Source: Simmondsia chinensis
Lineage: Eukaryota; Streptophyta; Magnoliopsida; Caryophyllales; Simmondsiaceae
Direction: 5' to 3'
NCBI GenBank assembly: GCA_018398585.1
Contig: JAGTTD010000018.1
Span: 5,835,501 to 5,899,500 of the forward strand
DNA: 64,000 nucleotides
Below are positions 34,506 through 46,512 of the stretch, in pieces (position 1 is the first letter of the stretch; each line of letters begins with the position of its first letter). The position numbers and the translations under genes are program-made. The notes beneath the pieces were generated by a model. It searched no databases and was not told the origin of the DNA. It was given only the letters and a program-made list of their open reading frames with translations.

Positions 34506-34990
34506 TTGGTCATGGCCAATCCTTGTTAATGGTTGATTGCTACTTGGACTAACCCATAATGTATAAAGTAAAATTCTTTTGAAATATATTTTTAAAGAGA
34601 TAAATATGAATGTAATTGTATTGTTTGGGTTTCTTGATCTATAGTCATTGATTGTTCATGGGTCTTACATAAAAAGGCAAATTTGAAATCAAATCTTCCA
34701 ATTTGATAAATTTTTTCAAAATTTTCACTTGGAATACTCCAATTTACAAAGTCTTTGAGGTTCGAAATTTCTTTTGAATTGTCTGTTCTAGTGGTATTTG
34801 AAGTAGTACTAGGTAGTTTTGAAAACTTCCTTCTAACTAAACCTGCTAAGCTTAACATGGTTACAGAAACAGTATAGCGAATGCAATAGCTCCTACACAG
34901 TTGTATATTTAGACACTATTCAGACCGGGAACATAAGGTTTACTGTACCGGGACCACCTACATGACTAACTAATGACTACTGGGCTGGCC
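34506..34990 (-). pseudogene. Pararetrovirus 5' leader and movement-protein N-terminal part
   Basis: Open on the minus strand at 34858-34592, downstream of the primer site. Its sequence from about 34690 to 34506 matches 39010-39180 of the plus copy. Copia-D inserted at the ATAGG at 34501-34505, and the frame resumes at 28537. Confidence 0.68.
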
Positions 34991-35079
34991 AACGCTACGC
35001 CGAAGCTTACCAACATTCATAATAGTGTTTTCAACAATACTACCATGAAGTTGCGATTGATGGTCTTTCAACTTGAACA

Positions 35080-35096
35080 CATGGCTCTTATACCAA
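35080..35096 (-). promoter_or_regulatory. Pararetrovirus tRNA-Met primer site
   Basis: The minus strand reads TTGGTATAAGAGCCATG, one base from the usual tRNA-Met primer complement. In Caulimoviridae this site marks position 1 of the circular genome map and primes minus-strand DNA synthesis. Confidence 0.85.
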
Positions 35097-35365
35097 ATTG
35101 GGGGAGCAGGATCGACAGAAGGTCGCAAAATAAGGGTTAAATATGAAAATAAGATTTGTTAAAGTTGACAACAAGTACAAAGATTTAAAATACAATAAAA
35201 GTACAGAAATTGAAATATAGATACAAAGTTAGAGAACTTACAAATTCCAAGGAGCAAACATGAATTACAAAACTAGCACAGAGAAAGAAAAACTATAAAG
35301 GAAGTTTAAGTGAACACTGGAATTGTTTCTAAAATCGCCTCCATCTCCATATGTTGGATGAAGTT

Positions 35366-35379
35366 TCCCTTTTATAGCT
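35366..35379 (-). promoter_or_regulatory. Likely pregenomic promoter TATA box
   Basis: The minus strand reads GCTATAAAAGGG, about 280 bases upstream of the primer site. This fits the pregenomic RNA promoter of pararetroviruses. Activity is not known. Confidence 0.6.
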
Positions 35380-35519
35380 AAGAAGTGATTCATACATGAA
35401 AATATTTCTAAATTGAATTGCATACTTGGGATAGTTATGCTTCAAATATTTTCTTTGATAATGTTGTATTCTTGAATTATTGCTACAATGAAAGGACATC
35501 TAGATGGTCTAGAATTATT

Positions 35520-36890
35520 GTACTTATATAATTGCAAATACTATAAACCTTTTGACTTTTGAGGCTATCACTTGGTGAGTAATGATGAGTAAGACAATTG
35601 GATACCTTCTTTTGTGAATTTTGAACTTATTTTCCTTTTCAGAGAATACTGTACTCCTTTTGAAAAGTATCATATGAATTGAGAAGTGCTCTTGATCTTC
35701 ATTTGTCTTTACTTGCAAACCTTCAAAGCAAATTGAAAGGATCACTTTGAGAAGTGTTAACTTCCTCGCCGCCTTCTTTTTTAGTTGAAGAGTCCTGAAT
35801 ATGTTGTAGAAGTTGAGCAAGCAATTTCTTTGAGATATTGGGCTTAGCCTTTGATTTTGATGAATAACTTGATACCGTTGGTTTAGATGGTTAGTATTTT
35901 AAAAAGGTAGTTGAAATGCTTGAGGAGAGAATCTGGATATCTTTATTTTTAAGATTTTTAAAAAGTTATGAAAGAATTTCAGTGGAACAGTCACGCTTAG
36001 GAATGTATTTTTTCCACAATTTTATTTTGTATTCCCTTACTAAAGATATAGGGCAAGGGTGCTAAAAAAACTGAGTGGTTCTGAAAGACCAACAAAGGAT
36101 CCAAGGAATTTAAAATTTTAAATGAAAGTTTATAATTGAATCTAAAGGGCCATCTTCTGAATATTTTGAATAAACATTGAACAAAGCTTTTACATTTGCA
36201 GGGTAGATATCAGTGATGCTTCCAACAAAACGCCGCCATTCATAAAACCAGACTGAAAAATTTCTTGATTTTTTCTTGAACTAAAAAAACCATGAGTCGT
36301 CAAAAGGTCGGTAAATAAATGCTCTAAACCAAGCTATTTTGTAATCATGATAAGTAAAAGCAATAGGATTGAAAGGTTGAGAAAATTGCCTTGATGTATA
36401 AGGTGTGTATTGAAAATCTTTGATATGCCAAATATCTAAAATTTTGCAAGTTAAATAAAGAATCCGTCCAGTCTTATCATCTCCTTTGTGTTTTATTTGG
36501 GCTGATTATGTATCAACCAAGATGAATTCAAAAAATCTTTGAGTTCTTTGACTATCATCAGGAAATCATTAAAAATTTTCGAGAAATGTTGAATTTATTA
36601 AATTTTGAACATCATTTATTGGAAGAGGTTCTCTTTGTTTAGTTAGAAAAATATGTTCTAATTAAGATTTTGAAAAATACTGGATTTGATTGAAGAGGTA
36701 AAGTGTTTTGGAGTCTTTGGTTGAGTGATTGAGGAGGGGTTAGAGGCCCTATTGAAAGAGGATTTGAAGATCTTGAGGCTGCTGCTAAATAGGATACTGA
36801 AAGAAAATCTTCAGTAAGGATTGTGAAAGGGTTTTGTGTGTGAATTTTAATTGAGGGAGATATTGAATGGGGCCTCAAAGTCATTGCATA
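35520..36890 (-). pseudogene. Pararetrovirus post-polymerase ORF, broken
   Basis: The minus-strand region downstream of RNase H is collinear with 44130-45540 of the plus copy. Both begin with a Ser/Pro-rich segment (SISPSIKIHTQNPF here) and both lose the frame repeatedly. In several genera this position holds the translational transactivator ORF; I could not confirm that identity. Confidence 0.55.
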
Positions 36891-37029
36891 GTCTTATGAG
36901 GACTAAATCTTCCATTTTCCTTTATTCTTTGACATTGTTCTAAAATTGATGAATTGTGTTCTTAAATAAATTCTCTTGTTAGAAAATTTGGAAGTGAATT
37001 ATATTTTCCTTTAATGAACTCAATTTCAA

Positions 37030-38230
37030 AATCAAAGACTGATAATATTATTTGTCATCTGGCAAATATTTGTTTTAAAACCAAATTTTTTACATATTTT
37101 TGTAAAACTTCTTTTGCTGATTCGTAATATATTCGTAAAAGAAATGATTTATTATATAAATCATTTTGAAATTTTGAAATACATAAAATGATTGATGAAA
37201 TCTCTTTTTTGATAGTTGAGTAATTCTTTTGAGGTGCAAACCACAAACCTAAATGGAATCTAACTATTTGGTTTGACTCTAAGCGTTGCTTGAGTATTCC
37301 TCCATGTCCTAGGTCTGAGGCATCTGTTTCTACTATAATGGATGCTTTTGGATTAGGAAGTCCTAAACATGGAAGAGTCTTAGTTTTCTGTCTAAGGGTT
37401 TGAACTATTTTTGAATGTTCATCTGTACGTGGTGGCAGCTTTTTTGAAGTATTTGACATAGAGGTTGACATATTTGACTAAGGTTGGGGAAAAAAAAATC
37501 TAAAATATAGTTTAAAACCTTTGTAATTGAGTTTTATCTTTTAATTCATTTGGAAATCTAACAGCAAAATCGATTGCTTTTGCATTAGGTTTTATTGTTC
37601 CCTGAAAGATATCATGTCCTAGAAATTTAATTCGGTTTGAAATAATTTTATTTTTAAAGCAAATAGAACTAACCCATTTCTTTTTATAATATTTAAAAGA
37701 ATATTTAGATGTTTGAAATATTGAAATATGTTGTTTGAAAAAACAATATTATCATCGATATAAACGACAATAAAGTCTATGTATTGAGTTAAAATATCAT
37801 TCATAATATTTTGATATTCAAAAGGGCCATTTTTGAGACCAAAAGGCATTACATTTCATTTCTAATGTTCGAATGGGACTGTAAATGCTGTTTTATATCA
37901 ATTTTTTTTTTTGAATTTGAATTTGCCAGAAATTGTTTTTACATCAAATTTTAAAAATATATTTGCATCATATAATCTATTAAGTAAATCTTTTTTTGCT
38001 TAGAATTGGATATCGGATCCATTGAAGAACTTTATTGAGAGGCTTATAATTAATCACAAGTCTTGGGACTCCTCTTTCAAGTTCTACTTGTTTATTTACA
38101 TAGAAGGCAACATAGCTCCAGAGAGATTTTGATGGCCAGATTAATTTTTTGTCTAAAAGTGTTTTCATTTCCTTCTTAAAGTATTCTAATAATTTATTGT
38201 TTATTTGAATTGGTCTAGTTTCGGTTAGAA
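37030..38230 (-). pseudogene. Pararetrovirus reverse transcriptase and RNase H, minus copy, broken
   Basis: RT pieces are at 38168-37980 (RGVPRLVINYKPLN) and 37849-37619. The catalytic YIDD at 37750-37761 is intact and MPFGLKNGPF precedes it. The RNase H block at 37471-37055 contains IIVETDASDLGHGGILKQ, with its first catalytic Asp region present. A frameshift lies between 37980 and 37860 and another between RT and RNase H. The motif set is that of Caulimoviridae rather than of Gypsy elements. Confidence 0.85.
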
Positions 38231-38499
38231 TATTTCTTTAATTGAAATCCTTTTCATAAGGTAGTGTGATTATATGCTTCTTCCGTCCCAAAAAGTATTA
38301 GAAAGGTCAAAGCATACTTTATTGGTTATTTTATTTGTTCAATTGTGAATTTTTTATGAATATGAATAATGGTAGTTGTTTTTCAATTCTTTGAAATTCT
38401 ATTTCTTTTTGAAGATGTTGAGTCTGAGTTTTTGGTTTTTTTATTTTTATTATGAATTAGATTTATTTCTTTAAATATTGAGGTTGATTGGAAGACAAA

Positions 38500-38998
38500 T
38501 CTCTTTATAAAGAAGGGTTAACAAATTGAAATATTACTTGTGGGCTCATAATATTTGTATAAAGTCCTTCCTTGTTGACTAAGAATAGATATATTTGAGT
38601 TATAAACGGAGTTGCTAATATGATTTGTTGTTTGAGATCTTTTACTAGAATAAATTGTGTTTTGAAACACATTTTATTATTGCATATATATGAATTAGAT
38701 AATTTATAATAAATTTTCATTCTGGGGCCACTTGTTGTATGAAGACTTTCTATAGTTTTCTCATAGTATTTTTATGGAATAAGTCCTTCATGAATAAAAT
38801 TGAGGTCAACTCCAGAATTGAAAGAAGTTGGAGTTTGAATCTTATAGTTTTTTGAAATATGGATTTACCATTTTTGATATTCTATTCTATTTGAAGATAT
38901 TTTTCATTTGATGTAGATATTTTTCTTTGTTGGATAAATTTTCTAATTTTGATTCTAATTTCTTATTCAAAATCCTTGTATTGTAGTGATAATATTTC
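38500..38998 (-). pseudogene. Pararetrovirus aspartic protease and upstream coil, minus copy
   Basis: On the minus strand the active-site region at about 38820-38790 reads FNSGVDLNFIHE, so the catalytic Asp is Asn. The plus copy keeps DSGAD at the same place. The segment ends at 38998 in sequence equivalent to about 42035 of the plus copy, where the inverted junction with the other copy begins. Confidence 0.72.
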
Positions 38999-39002
38999 AT
39001 TT

Positions 39003-40640
39003 TGTTAAGAAAATAATATTTATATAAAAGTCATGAACAGTCAAGGCCTATAGATCTAGAAACCCAAAGAGTTCAATTGCTTTTATATTTATATCTCCAA
39101 AAATATATGTCAAAAAGATTTCACTATATGCATTATGGATTAGTCCAAGTAGCAGTCAATCCTTTAACAAGGATTGGCCATGACCAACCTATAATGTTAG
39201 CATGAAGAGGTTTAAGGTTTCTCAAATTTGAAGATTCTTTATCAATAATTATTCAAACTAATTTACATAATGGACCAATTTATTTTAACTGTTATCCAAA
39301 ATTTTCAGTAGATATTTTGGATCCACATATACTTAGAACATTAAACATACATACTCCAAACCTACAATTATTAGAGCACTCTAAAGGTTTTTCTCTTGAT
39401 ATAAAGAATTTATTTTATACTTTTAGGAAGTGAACTCAGCCCTAAATATTTTAAACAATCTCCTCCAGGAGAAACATTACTGTTACAAGTTCAAGCTGAT
39501 CAAGCTGAAGTTGTAACACTAAAGCGCCTTAAGCGGAATGAAATAACCCTTCCAAACTTTTAGCAAATTGAAAACCCTTAACCTCATAGAAATATAGCTT
39601 GAAAATAAGTTTAACAAAAAATAGGAGAACCTGATGGTAAAGTAACCATAAGGTTTACATCTGGAAGACAAACTACAATAACTAACATAACAAATACAGA
39701 ATTATGAAGGCATTCAACCTCATCTATACCTTCACAAAGAGAAGAAATTTATCAAACAAGTGCAAGACTTGGGGGGATCCATTTAAATCCTCCCCTAGTT
39801 GAACTATTTTCCAAAATGAATCAACATCAAATCCTACCTCTCCAACAGCATCCCAAATGAGACCTCCTTCAGTAAATGTTATCACAATAGAATTCAAGAT
39901 AATTAAATAATTTATAACAATGATTTTGAATAAGAATAAAATATGGCCAAATGCTAATGGTATTTCCAAACATTCAGTAAAGAAAAAACTCAAAAAATAA
40001 GGGGAATATATTACAAAGAACTAAATGGATTACAATATGATATTCCTTTGTTTACATGGTTTTCAACTCATACATCAAGACATCAAATCCCAAACCCTTT
40101 GTCTTAGAATTAAATAAATGTTAATACAACTCTAGCGACCAAATGGCTTACAATAGATGGACAAATAATTCAATCTGTTCATCCTTCCACAAAAAATTTC
40201 ATAATCTTAAAATAATTTCAGAACAATTAAATACAATTCATAATCAAATTTAAACAGAAATTATGAACAAAAACCATCGTCCTCGCACATCCCACAGTAT
40301 TTTCTAATACATGACGAAAGACTTTGAGAATCTCAATTAAGCCCTTTTTAAGAGGAATACGACAACCCTTACTCCAACCATTCAATCTTCCTCAAAAAGA
40401 AAAATAACCAATAAAACTCCGACAAAATAATTTGTTAAATAAAACTGATAAAAAATTTGAATTACTTTCTTCTACACAAAACCTTCTATTCAAACTATTA
40501 CTAATAAATATGAAGCAATTGCAAATGAAAAAACATATTCATTTAATGAAGCTAAAATATAAAATATTAAAGAACAATTTCATGATAATGAAATTAACAA
40601 AATAAAAGGAAGTTCTCAAAAATAAAAAAAAAAAAAAAAT
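39003..40640 (+). pseudogene. Pararetrovirus movement-protein region and following spacer, broken
   Basis: 39120-39450 matches the movement-protein region of the minus copy (for example HNGPIYFNCYP-type text near 39260). From 39640 to 40640 frames are short, with stops every few dozen codons. A homopolymer A run lies at 40624-40640. Confidence 0.62.
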
Positions 40641-40649
40641 CCTATAAGA

Positions 40650-42130
40650 GCCTCTTATCCCAGGCCTACTCCACCTGATATACAACATGAAGCAAGATAT
40701 CAATTCCCATCAAAATTATAATGAAACCTTTTATTAATGGGACATAGATGGCAAATCTGAATATGAGATCCTCATCAAAGTGCTTATGAATCCAATAATA
40801 ATTCAAATAAAAGCTATTATTGCTGGATTTTTTGGACAACTCAAATGATGTTGGAGAAATATCCTAATTGAAGTATATCAAAATGCAATAATCTATCACA
40901 CTATATTGAACAAATTCAAATAAATTCAAAAGATGTCGATTCTCCATTTTCAGGAATTGAAGTTGAAGATGCAGTAAAAACACTTGTCTGGTCAATAACT
41001 TTGTTCTTTGTTGGAAATTCAACTGAAGAAATGGAATCAACAAAAATTGTCTTGACAAACCCTAGATGTCCCTCACATCAAGATTTTCATTGGTACAAAG
41101 TTATGTTTTTAACATATGTTTTAAGACGAAAAGATGGAAATAAAACATTTTGGAAAGAATGATTTGTGACTGGACTTCAAACATCATTTGCAACAAGAAT
41201 TGACCAAACTACAACAGCATAGTGGTAGCTTGACCATTCTGTGGCAAACCGTTACATGTGGTCAACTATTTGCATTTGTCAAAAAAAGAAGCTCTAGAAC
41301 TTTGCGAAGAGCAAAAATTACGAAATAGTTTCAAAAAATCACAAAAAAGAAGAGAATTCAGATCTTTTTGCAATCAATATGGTATTCAAGATTTCAAACC
41401 CCTTCTAAAAGACATAATAAATAGTATTTCCCAAGAAAAACTAAGTATTATAGAAAACAGAGAAAATATAAGTACAAACAACTATCATCACCTCAGTATT
41501 ATAAAAAATAAAAATCTATAAAAAGAAAACCTAATCAAACTTCAATATTCTATAAATGTAAGAGACCAGGTCATCATAAAAAAGATTGCAAATTAAATCA
41601 AAAAATAAACAACATTCAAGATGAAGAACTCAAAACACAAATAATGAATTTATTACTTTCTGAATCCAATTCAAAAGGTGAAGATATTATATTCAATATT
41701 TAAGAATCCTCTGAGGATGAAGTATCATCATCCTCACAAAGCCAAGATTTATGTCCATGTAAATACAACATAATCAATGTATTAACAAAGTTAAATAAAG
41801 AAGCTCTACTTGATATTGTAGAAAAAATTGATGATCAAAATTTAAGAAAAGAATACTTATTAAAATTAAAAGAAATAATATTCAAAGAACAGGAACTAAT
41901 TGCATCAAAACCAAACTTCACTCTTGAGCAAATATTCAAAAAATATCCTAGCCCAAGTGTAATTAAACAAGTTTCAATAGGAGAACTTCAAAAGAAGCAA
42001 ATGAATTAAAAACACAAATTAAACAATTACAAAATGAAGTATTATCACAACAATACAAGGATTTTGAATTAGAAGCTAAAATATCATTGTTAGAATCAAA
42101 ATTAGAACCTTTATCAACAAAGAACCCCAA
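40650..42130 (+). pseudogene. Pararetrovirus coat-protein region with zinc knuckle and coiled segment, broken
   Basis: 41020-41240 corresponds to the coat-protein block of the minus copy (EEMESTKIVLTNPRC). A basic block at 41258-41521 is open. A CCHC zinc knuckle at 41548-41589 reads FYKCKRPGHHKKDC, with the first Cys replaced by Phe. An acidic and Lys/Glu-rich segment to 42130 looks like a coiled coil. Stops occur at 41519 and 41701, among others. Confidence 0.7.
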
Positions 42131-42420
42131 ATGTCTCCATTGAAAAATAGTCAATCTCTACATAAATCTGCATCAAATCAAAAATATCTTCAAATAATGG
42201 AAAGAATAGAATATCAAAAATGGTATATCCATAAAACCCTTCATAGTTCAAAAAACTGTAAGATTCAAACTTTAGCTTTTTTAGATTCAGGAGCTGACCT
42301 CAATTGTATTCAAGAATGACTTATTCCATCAAAATGCTATGAGAAAACTACAAAAAGTCTTCACACAACAAGTGGCTCTGGAATGAAAATTTAATATAAA
42401 CTACCTAATTTATATATATG
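42131..42420 (+). pseudogene. Pararetrovirus aspartic protease, plus copy
   Basis: Open at 42131-42319, with the active site FLDSGADLNCI (Asp codon at 42284-42286) intact. The frame meets TGA at 42317-42319 within what should be continuous protease. The minus copy has Asn instead of the catalytic Asp here. Confidence 0.75.
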
Positions 42421-42699
42421 CAATAATGGAATTTGTTTTAAAACACCATTTATTCTAGTAAAAGATCTCCAACAACAAATCATAATAGGAACTCCGTTTA
42501 TAACTCAAATGTATTCATTCTCAATGAACAAGGAAGGAGTTTATACAAATAATATGGGCACACAAGTAACATTTCAATTTGTTAACCCCACTTTACAAAG
42601 AGATTTACAACTTCTCCAATCAACCTCTATATTTAAACAAATAAATCTAATTCATAATATATATAAATAAATAAAAAACTCATATTCAACGTATTCAAA

Positions 42700-44060
42700 A
42701 AGAGTTAGAATTTCAAAGAATTGAAAAACAATTAACATTACCTCATATTCAAGAAAAAATTCACAATTTAACAAATAAAATAACCAATGAAGTATGCTCT
42801 AACCTTCCTAATGCTTTTCGGGAAAGAAAGAAGCATATAGCCACACTACCTTACGAAATAATATAAGAAGGAAATTTAAACACTTTTGGACAAAAAATTA
42901 ATCCGGCCATCAAAATCTCCTTGGAGCTACGCTGCCTTCTATGTAAATAAATGAGAAGAACTTGAAAGAGGAGTCCCAAGGCTTGTGATAATTATAAGCC
43001 TCTCAATAAAGTTCTTCAACAGATCCGATATCCAATTCCATACAAAAAATATTTGCTTAATAGATTATATGATATAAATGTCTTTTTAAAATTTGATTTA
43101 AAAATGGTTTCTTGCAAATTCAAATTAACAAAAAAGATTGATATAGTCCCATTCGGGTATTATGAATAGAATGTAATACCTTTTGGTCTCCAAAAATGCC
43201 TCTTCTGAATTTCAAATATTATGAATGATATTTTCACTCAATACACAGAATTTATCTTCGTTTATATTGATGATATTCTTATTTTTTTCAAACAACAAAG
43301 ATCAACATTTCAAACATCTAAACATTCTTTTAAATATTACAAAAAAAAGGGGTTAGTTCTATCTACTTCAAAAATAATGTTATTTCAAACCAAAATCTGA
43401 TTTCTAGGACATGATATCTTTCAGGGAATAATAAAACCTAAGCAGTTGATTTTGCTGATAGATTTCCAAATGAATTAGAGGATAAAACCCAATTACAAAA
43501 GTTTTTGGGATGTCTAAACTATATTTCAGATTTTTTCCACAACCTTAGGCAATTATGTCAACCTCTATAACAAAGGCTTCAAAAAAATCCACAACCATGG
43601 ACAGATGAACGTTCAAAAATAGTTCAAACCCTTAAGCAGAAAGTTAAGCTTCTTCCATGTTTAGGACTTCCTAATCCAAAAGCATCCCTTATAGTAGAAA
43701 CAGATGCCTCGGATCAAGGATACGGAGCAATACTCAAGCGACGCTTAGAGTCAAACCAAGAACAAATAGTTCGGTTCTATTCAGGTTTATGGCTTGAACC
43801 TCAAAAGAATTACTCAACTATCAAAAAGAAATTTTATCAATTGTTTTATGTATTTTAAAATTTCAAGATGATTTATAAAATAAATTTTTTTTAAAAAAAT
43901 AGATTGCAAATCAGCGAATGTTTTACAAAAAAAAAAAAAAGTTAACAAATTTGGTTTCAAAATAAATATTTGCCAGATGGCAAGCAATATTATCAGTTTT
44001 TTATTTTGAAATTGAGTTTATTAAAGGACAAAATAATGCACTTCCAGATTTTTTAATAAG
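42700..44060 (+). pseudogene. Pararetrovirus reverse transcriptase and RNase H, plus copy, broken
   Basis: RT blocks occur from about 42790. The catalytic YIDD lies at 43263-43274. RNase H has IVETDASDQGYGAILK at about 43690-43737. Frameshifts and stops interrupt the RT several times, for example near 42985, 43170 and 43400. The sequence is collinear with 38230-37030 of the minus copy. Confidence 0.82.
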
Positions 44061-44096
44061 AGAATTTTTTCAAGGACACAATTCATCGATTTCATA

Positions 44097-45240
44097 ACAA
44101 TGTCAAAGGATAAAAGGAAATGGAAGATTCAATCATCAGAAGACTATGCAATGACTTTGAGGGCCCATTCAACATCTCCCTCAATCAAAATTCTAACACA
44201 AAACCTTTTCTCAGCCCTTACTGAAGATTTTTCTTCAGTATCCTATTCAGCAGTAGCATCAAGATCTCCAAATCCTCTTTCAATACAGCCTCTAGCCCCT
44301 ACTCAACGACTCAACCAAAGATTTCAGAACACTTTCTATTTTTTTTTTTTTTTTTATCAAAGATTCCAGAACACTTTGCTTCCTCAATCAATATAATATT
44401 TTTCAAAATCTCAATTAGAATATATTTTTCTAACTAAACAAAGAGAACCTTTTCTAATGACTAGTGTTAAAAATTTAGTAAATTTACATTTCCCAAAATT
44501 TTTCAATGGTTTTCCGATGACATTCAAAGAACTCAAAGATTTTATGAATTTACCTTGGTTGATACAGAATCAGCCCAAATAAAACACAAAAGAGATGACA
44601 AGACTGGGCAGATTCTTTACTCAACTGGCAAAATTTTAGATATCTGGTGTATCAGAGATTGTCAATACACACCTTATAAATCAAGGAAATTTTCTCAACC
44701 ATTCAAACCTGTTGGTTTTACTTATCAAGATTACAAAATAGCCAGGTTTAGAGAATTTCTTTACCGACCTTTTGACCGCTCATGGTTTTTTCAGTTCAAG
44801 AAAAAAAAAGAAATTTTCTAGCTTGGTTTTATGAATGGTGGCATTTCTTCGGAAGTGCCACCAATATCTACCCTGCAAATGCAAAAGCTTTGTTTAATAT
44901 TTATTCAAAATATTTAGAAGTTAATCCTTTAGATTTAATTATAAACTTTCATTCAAATTTTCAAATTCCTTGGTTCCTTTGTTGGTCTTTCAAAACAACT
45001 TAATTTTTTGAACACCCTTACCCTATATCTTTAATAAGGGAATAGAAAATTAAATGGTGGGAAAAATACGTTTTTGAACGTGATTGTTCCATTGAAATTC
45101 TTTCAAAGATTTTTAAAAATATAAAAATAAAGATATTTGGATTCTCTCTCCTAGTGTTTCAACTACCCATTTAAAATCCCAACCATCTAAACCTACACTA
45201 TCAAGTTATTCATAAAAATCAAAGTCCAAGCCCAAGATTT
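44097..45240 (+). pseudogene. Pararetrovirus post-polymerase ORF, plus copy
   Basis: Open pieces at 44100-44396, 44555-44821 and 44782-45003 are collinear with 36890-35900 of the minus copy. A T run at 44339-44355 is absent from the other copy and breaks the first piece. The function is not assigned. Confidence 0.6.
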
Positions 45241-45545
45241 CAAAGAAATTGCTTGTTTAACTTCTATAATAAATTCAAGACTCTTCAATTGAAGAACAAG
45301 AAGGCGAGAAAGTAACTCTTCTCATAGTTTCCTTTTCAATATGCTTTGAAGGTCAATTGCAAATAAAGACAATTGAAGATCAATAGCACTTCTCAACTCA
45401 TGTGATACTTTTCAAAAGGAGTACAATATTCTCTGAAAAAGGGAATAAAGTTCAAAATTCTCAAAAGATGGTATCCAGTTGTGTTACTCATCATCACTCA
45501 TCAAGTGATGGCCTTAAAAGTCAAAATGTCTGCAGTATTTTTGTA

Positions 45546-45929
45546 TTTAATTTATTTATTTATTTGGTTTCACTTAGACTCTGATTTAACTTCATGCTTT
45601 ATTTTGAACAATTTTAATGAGTGATTGAAAACCACTTGATCAATATTCCATAATACAAACTATCAAAGTAATGCCCAAATTTAAAGTCACAGGTTCTTCA
45701 ACTTTAGCCTCAATACTATATGTAAATCTACCATTTGCATAATCAACCATGCGTAAAACATAAGATCTCATACATCATTAGAATTTCATGATTTTCATTT
45801 ATACTTGAATCAGAAAATATACCTTGTTTCATAGCAATCATTTCTCAATCACTTTCTCCAATATCAAAAAATTCGCCATCATTACACCGAGAAGAAACCA
45901 ATTTTATGAATGAAATTAAGTCCTAAGAT
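45546..45929 (-). other. Copia-C 5' internal region, unrecognised
   Basis: This lies between the end of pararetrovirus homology and the Copia-C 5' LTR. On the minus strand a short coding-like run occurs near 45760-45670 (RMVDYANGRFTYSIEAKVEE). It does not resemble a Copia gag I know. No tRNA primer site is visible next to 45930. Confidence 0.4.
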
Positions 45930-46507
45930 TGTTGCAACAATTTGAAGAAAACACGAATTTGTTAGGGAAATCATAGAACATGTATCTAAATCAGTCACTG
46001 GCTTCAAGACATGTAGCAAACCGTTTTCCTTAAGACTTATTTCTTGAATACTGAAATAATCTAAGGGATATAATGAATCCTACCAACAAAGTGAGAGTAA
46101 GAGCATAGAGAGAAGAAGATGACCGAAACTTTTTAAGAGAGAGAGAATGAACTTTTTCAAGTCATGTGCAAAACAAAAATGGTGAGCTTTTTATAGAGAT
46201 TGATGTGTCTCTTGGGAAGAGACACATCCTCCATACTTATTCTTAAGCAAGAGACACATCCCTTTAAAATTATCAAAATGAATTTCCAAAAATCCACAAA
46301 AAACCGCGCAAGGTAACGACCATAACTACCCTATGTATTGAACTGGGTGTCGACACACAGGGCTGTATGTCAACACTCAGGCCTAGTCCATGCATTTTGT
46401 ACATTTGTGTGTCGACACACAGATCCTAACTTTTGTGTTTGCATATTTAAGCCAAAATATATTAACATGTAAACATTCAAAACACTTATTTTGAAAATAC
46501 ACCACCA
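45930..46507 (-). repeat. Copia-C 5' LTR
   Basis: 578 bp, TGTTGCAACAATTTG...ACACCACCA, collinear with the left LTR and the same length after removal of SINE-2. GTGTCGACACAC palindromes lie at about 46346-46360 and 46405-46422. The TATA region on the minus strand is near 46190. Confidence 0.92.
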
Positions 46508-46512
46508 CCTAA

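Larger units (their letters stand above)
26476..38998 (-). mobile_element. Endogenous pararetrovirus, minus-strand copy (split by Copia-D)
   Basis: Caulimoviridae-like sequence on the minus strand, from 38998 down to about 26476 and interrupted by Copia-D. Reading in the viral sense: protease, RT, RNase H, a post-polymerase ORF, promoter and tRNA-Met primer site (the start of a viral genome map), then movement-protein region and coat-protein region. The order passes through the genome's end and start, so the copy derives from a circular or terminally redundant template. All frames contain stops. Endogenous pararetroviruses carry no integrase and are normally captured during DNA repair. This copy is homologous to 39003-45545 but differs throughout. 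Confidence 0.88.
39003..45545 (+). mobile_element. Endogenous pararetrovirus, plus-strand copy
   Basis: A second, divergent copy of the same viral lineage, placed head-to-head with the minus copy (junction at about 38999-39002). It begins inside the movement-protein region, then runs through coat protein, zinc knuckle, coiled region, protease, RT, RNase H and the post-polymerase ORF. Homology to the minus copy ends near 45545. It lacks the primer site and promoter. Every ORF is broken, though some catalytic motifs persist. Confidence 0.87.
22287..46507 (-). mobile_element. Copia-C: minus-strand Copia element hosting pararetrovirus DNA
   Basis: Bounded by CCTAA at 22282-22286 and 46508-46512. 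The right LTR is 578 bp (45930-46507). The left LTR is also exactly 578 bp once SINE-2 and one copy of its duplication are removed. On the minus strand RNase H and pol-linker remnants lie beside the left LTR, making it the 3' LTR. The RT is missing. Most of the 22.8-kb interior is inverted pararetrovirus sequence and Copia-D. The present structure is therefore a defective element grown by later insertions. Confidence 0.88.
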
